Made by a program: the position numbers and the translations under genes
Notes under the pieces: generated by a model
What the model saw: the letters and a program-made list of their open reading frames with translations, nothing else
Told to the model about the DNA's origin: nothing
Databases searched by the model: none
In this document: positions 1-6,430 of the stretch, in pieces
Layout: every line of letters starts with the position of its first letter
Numbering within the stretch: position 1 is the stretch's first letter
Source of the DNA: an uncultured Collinsella sp.
Lineage (GTDB): Bacteria > Actinomycetota > Coriobacteriia > Coriobacteriales > Coriobacteriaceae
NCBI GenBank assembly: GCA_900552735.1
Contig: USBA01000066.1
Location: 1-9,692 of the forward strand
Reading direction: 5' to 3'
Length of the DNA stretch: 9,692 nucleotides

Positions 1-797
1 GGGAAGGACGTCGCATCAAAGTCGAGCTCGACGGGCGCATCGGTACGAATGGTCGCCACCTTGCGGCTCAGCAGCGCGTCGTCGATGTGCGCGCGCAGGT
101 TCTCGCCCATCTTGCCCTTGACCTCGTCGGCGTGCGCGATGACCTCGTCCAGGCTGCCGTACTGCGCGATGAGCGCGCTCGCCTTTTTGGGGCCGATGCC
201 CGGTACGCCGGGAATGTTGTCCGATGTATCGCCCTTCAGACCGTAGAAATCGGGCACGAGCGCCGGCGTAATGCCGTGATACAGATCATCCACGCTCTCG
301 GGCGTCATAATCGCCACATCGGACAGGCCCTTGCGGGTCGAGACCACGTTGACGTGCTCGGTCACGAGTTGATACATGTCGCGGTCGCCGGTCACCAGCA
401 GCATGTCGCAGCCGGCCTCTTCACCCAGGCGCGCCATGGTTCCCAGGATATCGTCGCCTTCCCAGCCCTCGGACTGCAGAATCGGCACGTTGAGCGCGGT
501 GAGCAGCTCCTTAATCATAGGGAACTGCGCATGCAGGTCGGGGTCCATGGGCGGGCGTTGCGCCTTATACTGCGGCAGCATCTCCATGCGCACGCGCGGC
601 TTGCCCTTGTCAAACGCCACGACCACACCGTCGGGGTTAAAGGCATCGATCATCTTAAGAAACATGTTCAGAAAGCCAAAGATCGCGTTGGTGGGGCGAC
701 CGTCCGGTGCGTTCATGGTCGGCGGCACGGCGTGGAAGGCGCGGTGCATGAGCGAGTTGCCGTCGATAACGGCAAAGGTGCGGCGCTTGTCAGACAT
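1..797 (-). CDS. polA: DNA polymerase I, N-terminal 5'-3' exonuclease domain (partial, runs off window start)
   Basis: The visible 265 residues form a FEN-like 5' nuclease domain, which in DNA polymerase I removes RNA primers and flaps during Okazaki fragment maturation and repair. Metal-binding acidic residues of the family are seen in order: VIDGNS (D12), VVAFDKG (D63), EGWEGDD (E113, D115, D116), VTGDRD (D138, D140) and GLKGDTSDNIPGVPGIG (D190, D193), the last leading into the helix-hairpin-helix DNA-binding motif GIGPKK at about 200-205. The start is the ATG at 797, which has GAGG eight bases upstream and gives the expected N-terminus, MSDKRRTFAVIDGNS. The gene continues beyond position 1, so the 3'-5' exonuclease-like and polymerase domains are not seen. 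A stand-alone 5'-3' exonuclease cannot be excluded, but the sequence is still in good alignment with the PolA family at residue 265. It is divergent from the M18 aminopeptidase gene. Confidence 0.88.
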   Translation of the reverse strand, partial: MSDKRRTFAVIDGNSLMHRAFHAVPPTMNAPDGRPTNAIFGFLNMFLKMIDAFNPDGVVVAFDKGKPRVRMEMLPQYKAQRPPMDPDLHAQFPMIKELLTALNVPILQSEGWEGDDILGTMARLGEEAGCDMLLVTGDRDMYQLVTEHVNVVSTRKGLSDVAIMTPESVDDLYHGITPALVPDFYGLKGDTSDNIPGVPGIGPKKASALIAQYGSLDEVIAHADEVKGKMGENLRAHIDDALLSRKVATIRTDAPVELDFDATSF

Positions 798-905
798 ATT
801 GAATACCTCGCTTTGGGCTGGGCACGGTTTGCTCACTCCAGTTTACACGCTCCCCGCCCCGCGACCACCGCACATCAAGCTCCCCCGCCACCGTAAGCCT
901 ACGCG

Positions 906-914
906 TGATACGAT
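906..914 (+). promoter_or_regulatory. Candidate extended -10 promoter for the M18 aminopeptidase gene
   Basis: TGATACGAT fits an extended -10 (TGn followed by TACGAT). It lies about 50 bases before the start codon in the 166-bp gap between the divergent polA and aminopeptidase genes. No convincing -35 box is seen 16-18 bases upstream, as is usual for extended -10 promoters. This is assigned by pattern only. Confidence 0.35.
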
Positions 915-963
915 GGCTCACGGTACATCAACCAGCACGATCGATCCGAAAGGAGCCTGCGTC

Positions 964-2361
964 ATGGAGCGTCCCTGCGCATGGAAAAAGTACACGCCAC
1001 AGCAGATCGAGGAGCTCGAGGAGCTTTGCCGCGGCTATAAGCAGTTTTTGAGCGAGAACAAGACCGAGCGCCTGTGCGTCAAAACCGGCATCAAGATGGC
1101 CGAGGAGGCGGGCTACGTCGACCTGGAGACCGTGATCGCCGAGGGCCGCGAGCTCAAGGCAGGCGACAAGGTGTACGCCGCCAACCACGGCAAGGACCTT
1201 ATGCTCGTCAACCTGGGCACCGCCCCGCTTGAGCAGGGCTTTAACATCCTGGGCGCCCACGTGGACTCGCCGCGCCTAGACCTCAAGCAGAATCCCGCCT
1301 TCGAGGCCGGCGACATGGCCTACCTCGACACGCACTATTACGGCGGCGTCAAGAGCTACCACTGGGTGGCCTCCCCGCTTGCACTCGTGGGCGTCATCTG
1401 CAAAAAGGACGGCACCACCGTCGACATCAACATCGGTGACAAGGCCGACGATCCGGTCTTTACCATCTCCGACCTGCTGATTCACCTCTCGAGCGAGCAG
1501 ATGTCCAAGCCCGCCAAGGACGCCGTCGACGCCGAGATCCTCGACGTGATCGTGGGCGGCCGCCCCGTCAAGTTCGATGAGGACGACAAGGACGCCCCCA
1601 AGGAGCCCGTCAAGCAGATGTTCCTGGACATCCTCAAGGAGCAGTACGACGTCGAGGAGGAGGACTTCCTCTCCGCCGAGATCGAGGTCGTGCCCGCCGG
1701 CCCCGCCCGCGACATGGGCCTCGACCGCTCCATGATTTTGGGCTATGGCCACGACGACCGCGTCTGCGCTTACCCCTCCATGCTTGCCCAGATCGACGTC
1801 GCCAGCGTGGAGCGCACGAGCATCACGCTCATCGTCGACAAGGAGGAGATCGGCTCCGTGGGTGCCACCGGTATGACGAGCCGCTTCTTCGAAAACACCG
1901 TCGCCGAGATCATGACGCTCGCCGGCGAGAATAGCCCGCTGGCCCTGCGCCGCGCACTCGCCCACAGCCGTATGCTCTCCTCCGACGTGTCCGCCGGCTT
2001 CGACCCGGGCTATGCCGGCAAGTTCGAGACCAAAAACGCAGCCTTCATGGGTCGCGGCCTGTGCTTTAACAAGTACACGGGCAGCCGCGGCAAGGGCGGC
2101 TCTAACGACGCCGACGCCGAGTACGTGGCCCTCATCCGCGACATCATGGACGAGGCCAGCGTGGACTTCCAGACCTGCGAGCTCGGCCGTGTCAACGCGG
2201 GCGGCGGCGGCACCATCGCCTACATCATGGCCAAGTACGGCATGAACGTCATCGACTCCGGCGTTGCCGTCCTGTCCATGCACGCCCTGTGGGAGGTCGC
2301 CAACAAGGCCGATATCTACGAGGCCTACCGCGGCTACAAGGCCTTCCTCGAGCGCGCCTAA
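964..2361 (+). CDS. apeA: M18 family aminopeptidase (aspartyl aminopeptidase-like), type 1
   Basis: A 465-residue cytoplasmic zinc metallopeptidase of family M18, which releases N-terminal residues (often acidic or hydrophobic) from peptides and probably helps recycle peptides. All the M18 landmarks are present in order: GAHVDSPRLDLK with metal ligand H99 and nearby D101, GYGHDDRV (H263, D264, D265), DKEEIGSVGATGM with the adjacent glutamates E294/E295 that act as catalytic base and metal ligand, SSDVSAGFDP (D341), the glycine loop NAGGGGT (411-417) and SMHALWE (H440). The start is the ATG at 964, eight bases after AAAGGAG at 949-955. The frame is open further upstream, but that part overlaps polA and lacks homology. 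The length suits the longer M18 subgroup, named apeA in several bacteria; the symbol is by family analogy, and exact substrate preference cannot be read from sequence. It is followed by a palindrome and by yaaA on the same strand. Confidence 0.93.
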   Translation: MERPCAWKKYTPQQIEELEELCRGYKQFLSENKTERLCVKTGIKMAEEAGYVDLETVIAEGRELKAGDKVYAANHGKDLMLVNLGTAPLEQGFNILGAHVDSPRLDLKQNPAFEAGDMAYLDTHYYGGVKSYHWVASPLALVGVICKKDGTTVDINIGDKADDPVFTISDLLIHLSSEQMSKPAKDAVDAEILDVIVGGRPVKFDEDDKDAPKEPVKQMFLDILKEQYDVEEEDFLSAEIEVVPAGPARDMGLDRSMILGYGHDDRVCAYPSMLAQIDVASVERTSITLIVDKEEIGSVGATGMTSRFFENTVAEIMTLAGENSPLALRRALAHSRMLSSDVSAGFDPGYAGKFETKNAAFMGRGLCFNKYTGSRGKGGSNDADAEYVALIRDIMDEASVDFQTCELGRVNAGGGGTIAYIMAKYGMNVIDSGVAVLSMHALWEVANKADIYEAYRGYKAFLERA

Positions 2362-2374
2362 CCAACCCTTCATC

Positions 2375-2441
2375 AGTTGCGGTGGAATACGGACTAAACT
2401 GGCCCATAAACGGCCAAAACAGACCGTATTCCACCGCAACT
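2375..2441. repeat. Long intergenic palindrome with nested inner stem
   Basis: An 18-bp perfect inverted repeat (AGTTGCGGTGGAATACGG at 2375-2392 and its complement at 2424-2441) encloses a 31-base centre. The centre contains a second, 5-bp inverted repeat (TGGCC at 2400-2404 and GGCCA at 2412-2416) around a 7-base loop, plus a possible CT/AG pair next to the outer stem. It fills the 103-bp gap between the M18 gene and yaaA. No U-run follows on the plus strand, so it is not a classic terminator. It may be an RNA-level processing or termination structure, or a copy of a dispersed palindromic element. See the findings for a core shared with the 6431-6646 array. Confidence 0.85.
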
Positions 2442-2464
2442 TCCATTTTGGCAGAGGAGAGTTC

Positions 2465-3273
2465 ATGCTGCAGGTCATCATTTCGCCCGCCAAGCAAATG
2501 CGCGCGGCCCAAGATGCTTTTGAAGTCCTGGGCATTCCACCCTTTGCGCACCAGACGGCCGCCTCCACCGCGCACTGCTAGATATCGAACGAAATGAAGG
2601 CAGCGGCGGCCTGCAAGCGCTATGGAACGTGAGTGACAAACTGCTGGGGCCTTGCCTCAACACCCTGCATGAGTTCGGGCCTATCCTGAAAAACGACGAT
2701 CTCGACAATCCCGAACTCGCCCGTCACCTCTCCCCTGCCGTCATGTCCTATCACGGCATTCAATACCAGAGCATGGCACCCGAGGTGATGGATGCCGCGC
2801 AGCTCGCATGGCTGCAAGACCATCTGTGGGTCCTCTCGGGCCTTTACGGATGCATACGCCCCTTTCATGCCGTCGAACCGTATCGGCTGGAGATGGGCGC
2901 GAAGCTCGCCGTCGACGATGCCCGAGACCTCTACGCGTTTTGGAGCGACAAGCTCGCGCGGGCTATCGCCCCGGCAGGCTCAAACACCACGATCGTCAAC
3001 CTCGCCAGCGTAGAGTATGCTAAAGCCGTTCTGCCCCACCTCGCGGGCGACGCCACGGCCGTCACATGCCTCTTTGGCGAAGGCGTCCGCAACGGCAAGC
3101 CCATCCAGCGCTCGACCGCCAGCAAAAAAGCACGCGGCTCCATGGTCCGCTGGATGGCGGAAAACAAGGTCGAGGACGCCGCCGGTCTTACCGAGTTCAA
3201 CCTTGGCTACCGCTATGTCCCCGAGCTCTCGTCCCCAGACAGCCTGACCTTCATCAACGAGCAAGCATTCTAG
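2465..3273 (+). pseudogene. yaaA: YaaA family (DUF328) peroxide stress protein, broken by a -1 frameshift
   Basis: The YaaA family lowers free intracellular iron and protects DNA and proteins during peroxide stress. The first segment starts at ATG 2465 after GAGGAGA and reads MLQVIISPAK, the family N-terminus, but stops at TAG 2579-2581 after 38 codons. The rest continues in another frame: LHRALLDIE, then VSDKLLG, LSGLYGCIRPFHAVEPYRLEM, FWSDKLARAI, VNLASVEYAKAV and the signature KKARGSMVRWM, ending at 3273. Restoring one C after position 2563 (GCCGCC-CTC-CAC) joins the halves into a protein of about 269 residues, close to the usual YaaA length of about 240-260. No slippery heptamer is seen at the junction, so programmed frameshifting is unlikely. 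It is either a recent loss-of-function mutation, with downstream codon use and motifs still well conserved, or a one-base sequencing error. A GTG at 2629 could start a truncated protein lacking the N-terminus. Confidence 0.88.
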
Positions 3274-3336
3274 AAGCCTGTCGCTAGCGTAGAACTCCAC
3301 CCCGGCATGCTTTCATGACATTCGGTAAACACTCCG

Positions 3337-3858
3337 CTATTCTGCTAGACCGTCGGCCTTTGCAATCCCGTTTGTCGAACCGTCCTGATAGACAATCTTG
3401 ACGTGCTTAACCTCGGACACCGCAACACCCGTCGGAGGCTCCAGACGCCATTCCGTCAGGGCGATATCCATGGTCGTGGGCACATCTCCTTGATCTTTAA
3501 GCTTCACCGTCAGCGTTTTGAGCGCCGCGTCAAACGTCACGCGTTCGATTTCTTCGCCTGGAATGGACCCACCACTCAGCTGCAACTGCACAAACTCATC
3601 GCGCGGGTACCAATAATCGCCCGGAATGGCGAGCGTATTGGCATTACCGCCAGTACTCCTCACCGTCATAATCGGTAGGCTATCATCGGCCTCAAACTCC
3701 CAGGCAGTGCCGCCGCGACCACCAAACGTCCAGATACAAACGGCAATCACCAGCACGGCAAGCACCGCAAAACCAGTCGCGACAAGGCCATGGTGCGCAC
3801 GGCTTTCCTCGGCCGATACATCCCATTGCGTCTCTCGATATAGATGCTTGTCTTCCAT
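3337..3858 (-). CDS. Hypothetical single-pass membrane protein
   Basis: I do not recognise this 173-residue protein. Residues 1-23 are polar and charged, residues about 24-45 (LVATGFAVLAVLVIAVCIW) form one strong hydrophobic helix, and the remaining roughly 125 residues are polar and rich in beta-type sequence with no cysteine after the helix. The acidic N-terminus and a GGRGG stretch just after the helix suggest a signal-anchor protein; the side on which the C-terminal domain lies is not decided by this sequence. The start is the ATG at 3856-3858 with GGGGAGG about six bases upstream, a strong ribosome binding site. A TACGAT hexamer at 3897-3892 on the minus strand is a possible -10. The gene converges on yaaA and is divergent from the thiC riboswitch; nothing in the neighbourhood suggests a shared function. 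Confidence 0.75.
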   Translation of the reverse strand: MEDKHLYRETQWDVSAEESRAHHGLVATGFAVLAVLVIAVCIWTFGGRGGTAWEFEADDSLPIMTVRSTGGNANTLAIPGDYWYPRDEFVQLQLSGGSIPGEEIERVTFDAALKTLTVKLKDQGDVPTTMDIALTEWRLEPPTGVAVSEVKHVKIVYQDGSTNGIAKADGLAE

Positions 3859-3908
3859 GTTCGCCTCCCCACGGGCATGCTCATCGCGTCAATCGTACCC
3901 ATTCAGGC

Positions 3909-3914
3909 TATACT
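3909..3914 (+). promoter_or_regulatory. Candidate -10 box for the thiC riboswitch transcript
   Basis: TATACT matches the -10 consensus at five of six positions and lies about 15 bases before the TPP aptamer, so transcription would begin at about 3920, just ahead of it. The -35 region at a 17-base spacing (GCGTCA) is a poor match. It overlaps the upstream region of the divergent membrane-protein gene. Confidence 0.5.
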
Positions 3915-3925
3915 TGAGCCCACCA

Positions 3926-4022
3926 CATAAACGGGGAGCTTGCAGGACAAGACGGCAGGCTGAGACTGGGCGCGCCCGCCCTGACCCGCAAACCTGATAT
4001 GGGTAATGCCAACGAAGGGAGC
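3926..4022 (+). promoter_or_regulatory. TPP riboswitch (THI element) controlling thiC
   Basis: The conserved sequences of the thiamin pyrophosphate aptamer are present in order: ACGGGGAGC (3931-3939), GGCTGAGA (from about 3958), CCTGACCCG, AACCTGATATGGGTAATGCC and the closing ACGAAGGGA. These match the family pattern GGGG-GC, CTGAGA, ACCC, ACCTGAT, GGATAATGCCAGCG and GGGA. The ribosome binding site AAGGGAG (4015-4021) is itself the last part of the aptamer, so ligand binding would be expected to hide it and stop thiC translation. No terminator hairpin is visible between aptamer and start codon, which favours translational control. The exact 5' edge is uncertain by several bases. Confidence 0.95.
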
Positions 4023-4029
4023 CGTGCCA

Positions 4030-5364
4030 ATGAGCACACAGACTGAGCCCAAGCTCGTCACGCAAATCGACTTCGCCCGCGCCGGGCAGATCACACCGCA
4101 GATGAAGGAGGTCGCCGAGCGCGAGCATCGCGACCCCGAGTACATCCGCGAACGCGTGGCGGACGGCCGCATCGCCATTCCCGCCAACATCGTGCATATC
4201 AAAAAAGGCATGCGCGCCTTTGGTGTCGGCGAGGGCCTGTCCACCAAGGTCAATGTGAACCTGGGTATCTCGGGCGACAAGGCCGACGCCGCCGAGGAGT
4301 GGAAGAAGGTCAAGATCGCCGAGGACTTTGGCGCCGACGCCATCATGGACCTCTCCAACTCGGGCAAGACGCGCCAGTTCCGCCAGCAGCTCATCAACGA
4401 GACGCCGCTCATGGTAGGCACCGTCCCCATGTATGACGCCATCGGCTACATGGAAAAGCCGCTGGTCAAGCTCACCAAGGACGATCTGCTCGAGGTCGTG
4501 CGCGCGCATGCCGAGGACGGCGTGGACTTTATGACCATCCACTGCGGCATCAACAAATCGGTCATCAAAACCTTTAAGGAGACCGGCCGCCTCATGAACA
4601 TCGTCAGCCGCGGCGGCTCGCTGCTGTTTGGCTGGATGGAAGTCACCGGCAACGAGAACCCCTTCTACGAGTTCTACGACGAAGTGCTCGAGATCTGCCA
4701 CGAGTACGACGTGACGATCTCGCTCGGCGACTCCTGCCGCCCGGGCTGCCTCTACGACTCCAACGACGCCACCGAGACCGCCGAGATGATCGAGCTGGGC
4801 AAGCTGTGCAAGCGCGCCTGGGCCGCCGGCGTCCAGGTCATGGTCGAGGGCCCGGGTCACATGGCACTCGACGAGATCGCCGCCAACATGAAACTGCAGA
4901 AGCGCCTATGCCACAATGCCCCGTTCTATGTGCTCGGGCCGCTGGTGACCGATATCGGCGTGGGTTACGACCACATCACCGCTGCCATCGGCGGCGCCAT
5001 CTCCGCCAGCTCCGGTGCCGACTTCCTGTGCTACGTGACGCCGGCCGAGCACCTGTGCCTGCCCAACGCCCAGGACGTGCTCGATGGCCTCATGGCCACC
5101 AAGATCGCCGCACACGCCGCCGACATCGCCAAGAAGGTGCCGCACGCCCGCGACATGGATGACAAGATGGGCCAGGCACGCCGCAAGCTCGACTGGGACG
5201 CCATGTGGAAGTGCGCTCTCGACCCGGTCACCGGTAAGAAGCGCTACGAGGAATCCCCCGCTGCCACCGAGGGCACCTGCACCATGTGCGGCAAGATGTG
5301 CGCCGTCCGTACCGTCAACAAGGTGTTCGAAGGCACGACGATCGATCTTGGCATGGAGGACTAA
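4030..5364 (+). CDS. thiC: Phosphomethylpyrimidine synthase ThiC (short form)
   Basis: ThiC is a cytoplasmic radical-SAM enzyme that rearranges 5-aminoimidazole ribotide into HMP-phosphate, the pyrimidine precursor of thiamin. The 444-residue protein lacks the N-terminal extension of the proteobacterial/plant form and resembles the short clostridial type. Visible motifs: IPAN, VNVNLGIS, AIMDLSNSGKT, GTVPMYDA, VSRGGSLL, SLGDSCRPG (233-239), VEGPGH (E273, H277), APFYVLGPLVTDI, YDHIT, CYVTPAEHL and the C-terminal iron-sulfur cluster motif CTMCGKMC (C417, C420, C424). That motif is CX2CX3C, as in other short ThiC proteins, rather than the CX2CX4C of long ones. I chose the ATG at 4030, eight bases after AAGGGAG. 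An in-frame ATG at 4006 lies inside the conserved TAATGCC of the aptamer and has no binding site. The TPP riboswitch argues for thiamin rather than benzimidazole (BzaF-type) synthesis. thiD follows after 177 bp. Confidence 0.97.
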   Translation: MSTQTEPKLVTQIDFARAGQITPQMKEVAEREHRDPEYIRERVADGRIAIPANIVHIKKGMRAFGVGEGLSTKVNVNLGISGDKADAAEEWKKVKIAEDFGADAIMDLSNSGKTRQFRQQLINETPLMVGTVPMYDAIGYMEKPLVKLTKDDLLEVVRAHAEDGVDFMTIHCGINKSVIKTFKETGRLMNIVSRGGSLLFGWMEVTGNENPFYEFYDEVLEICHEYDVTISLGDSCRPGCLYDSNDATETAEMIELGKLCKRAWAAGVQVMVEGPGHMALDEIAANMKLQKRLCHNAPFYVLGPLVTDIGVGYDHITAAIGGAISASSGADFLCYVTPAEHLCLPNAQDVLDGLMATKIAAHAADIAKKVPHARDMDDKMGQARRKLDWDAMWKCALDPVTGKKRYEESPAATEGTCTMCGKMCAVRTVNKVFEGTTIDLGMED

Positions 5365-5455
5365 CTCGTCACCGGAGCCACAAACGGCCACAAGGTGTTC
5401 GTCAATTGTTGACATGTGAACATTGTCTTACATTTACGTAAAGATTGCACCGCCC

Positions 5456-5485
5456 GCCCGGGATCGGCATACAGCCGACCCGGGC
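5456..5485 (+). other. Strong GC-rich stem-loop in the thiC-thiD gap
   Basis: GCCCGGG (5456-5462), a bulged A and TCGGC (5464-5468) pair with GCCGA (5474-5478) and CCCGGGC (5479-5485) across an ATACA loop, giving 12 bp with one bulge. It is followed by AACTTTATAAT, a weak U-tract at best, so it could be an inefficient terminator or attenuator after thiC. Alternatively it could protect an mRNA end or shape the thiD promoter, whose -10 box starts six bases later. Confidence 0.7.
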
Positions 5486-5496
5486 AACTTTATAAT
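5468..5496 (+). promoter_or_regulatory. Candidate thiD promoter
   Basis: A perfect TATAAT lies at 5491-5496, with CATACA (three of six matches to TTGACA) at 5468-5473 and a 17-base spacer. The start site would be about 5503, giving thiD a leader of roughly 40 bases without a second riboswitch. The -35 lies in the loop of the adjacent hairpin. This suggests thiD can be transcribed independently of the TPP-controlled thiC message. Confidence 0.5.
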
Positions 5497-5541
5497 GCAG
5501 GCAGAAGACCCATTTGAATCCGACCAGACAAGGGAGCGAAC

Positions 5542-6372
5542 ATGGATCGCAGCAAGGTACCTGCCGTTCTATCCATCGCAGGATCCGATTCCAGCGGTGG
5601 CGCCGGCATTCAGGCCGACATCAAGACCATCACGGCGCACCGTCTGTATGCCGAGACAGCCATCACGGCCATCACCGCACAAAACACACTCGGTGTCACC
5701 GCCATGCAGAACATCTCCCCGGATATTGTCGCGGCGCAGATCGATGCCGTTTTTGACGATATCCGACCCAGCGCCGTCAAGATCGGCACGGTTTCCTCTG
5801 CCGAGATTATCGAGGTTATCGCCGACCGCTTGAGCGCCTGGGACGCACAAAATATCGTCGTCGACCCCGTCATGGTCGCCACCTCGGGTGCTCGCCTCAT
5901 TGCCGAGGATGCCGCTGAGGCACTCACCCGCCGCCTGTTCCCGCTGGCGACCGTTATCACGCCCAACATTCCCGAGGCCATGGCGCTGCTCGATTATGAG
6001 GTCGATTCCGAGCGCACGCAGCAAAATGCCGCCATGCTTCTCACCCGTCGCTTTGGCTGCGCGTCTCTCGTTAAGGGCGGGCATTTTGTCAACGAGGCCA
6101 ACGATGTGCTAGCAGAGCCCGCGCCGCTCGATGACGAGGGCAACCATCTGGGCGATCCGCTCACCACGTGGTTCCGCCACAAGCGCATCGAGACCGGCAA
6201 CACGCACGGTACTGGCTGTACGCTTTCGTCCGCCATCGCCTGCGCGCTGGCCCAGGGCATGGATCTTGCCGATGCCGTCAACGCCGGCAAGGCCTACCTA
6301 ACGGGCGCTCTCGCCGCTGGCTTTGACATGGGCAAAGGCTCCGGCCCCGTCAACCACATGTGGCAGTACTAA
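5542..6372 (+). CDS. thiD: Hydroxymethylpyrimidine/phosphomethylpyrimidine kinase ThiD
   Basis: ThiD is a ribokinase-fold ATP-dependent kinase that phosphorylates HMP to HMP-P and then to HMP-PP, which ThiE joins to the thiazole phosphate. The 276-residue length is typical. Family motifs are SIAGSDSSGGAGIQADIKT (from residue 11), the early ITAQNT substrate region, VKIGT, VDPVM (107-111), TPNIPEA, LVKGGH and the nucleotide/anion-hole motif HGTGCT (222-227) with the catalytic cysteine C226. The start is the ATG at 5542, preceded by AAGGGAG at a good distance. It acts directly after ThiC, the gene upstream, so the two make the complete pyrimidine branch; thiazole genes and thiE are not in this window. 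A single-function kinase is indicated, with no fused ThiE domain. The gene ends in front of the palindrome-rich convergent region. Confidence 0.96.
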   Translation: MDRSKVPAVLSIAGSDSSGGAGIQADIKTITAHRLYAETAITAITAQNTLGVTAMQNISPDIVAAQIDAVFDDIRPSAVKIGTVSSAEIIEVIADRLSAWDAQNIVVDPVMVATSGARLIAEDAAEALTRRLFPLATVITPNIPEAMALLDYEVDSERTQQNAAMLLTRRFGCASLVKGGHFVNEANDVLAEPAPLDDEGNHLGDPLTTWFRHKRIETGNTHGTGCTLSSAIACALAQGMDLADAVNAGKAYLTGALAAGFDMGKGSGPVNHMWQY

Positions 6373-6383
6373 GCCCCATCCCA

Positions 6384-6420
6384 AACCGCCACAAAGGGGA
6401 CAGGCACCTTTGTGGCGGTT
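6384..6420. repeat. Perfect 14-bp stem-loop after thiD
   Basis: AACCGCCACAAAGG (6384-6397) and its exact complement (6407-6420) flank the nine-base loop GGACAGGCA. It starts 11 bases after the thiD stop codon. No T-run follows on either strand (CCCGCAAACA on plus, GGGATGGGG on minus), so it is not a textbook intrinsic terminator, although it would fold strongly in RNA from either direction. The AAGGGGACAGGCACCTT core looks like a dispersed intergenic element; that is an impression, not a search result. Confidence 0.8.
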
Positions 6421-6430
6421 CCCGCAAACA

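Noticed and set aside
1276..2568. Long open frame of 430 codons on the minus strand opposite the M18 aminopeptidase
   Set aside because: It is a shadow of a high-GC coding strand. The plus-strand protein has every M18 catalytic motif, while the minus product is Gly/Val/Ala/His-rich with no recognisable domain and ends in the neighbouring gap.
2555..2581. Programmed -1 frameshifting in yaaA
   Set aside because: No X-XXY-YYZ slippery heptamer, internal binding site or downstream pseudoknot is apparent, and YaaA proteins are not known to need recoding. A lost C explains the junction exactly.
3274..3336. Terminator between the convergent yaaA and 3337-3858 genes
   Set aside because: I could not find a convincing stem with a T-run on either strand in these 63 bases.
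4006..4029. thiC start at the upstream in-frame ATG (4006) or GTG (4024)
   Set aside because: The ATG is inside the conserved TAATGCC of the aptamer with no ribosome binding site, and the GTG is only two bases from AAGGGAG. The ATG at 4030 has ideal spacing.
3889..4860. Open frame of 323 codons on the minus strand across the riboswitch and thiC
   Set aside because: It overlaps the TPP aptamer and the well-supported thiC, with no domain in the translated product.
5409..5434. TTGACA at 5409-5414 as the -35 of a thiD promoter
   Set aside because: No acceptable -10 lies 16-18 bases downstream (ATTTAC at 17), and TACATT is only 14 bases away. The perfect TATAAT at 5491 is a better candidate.
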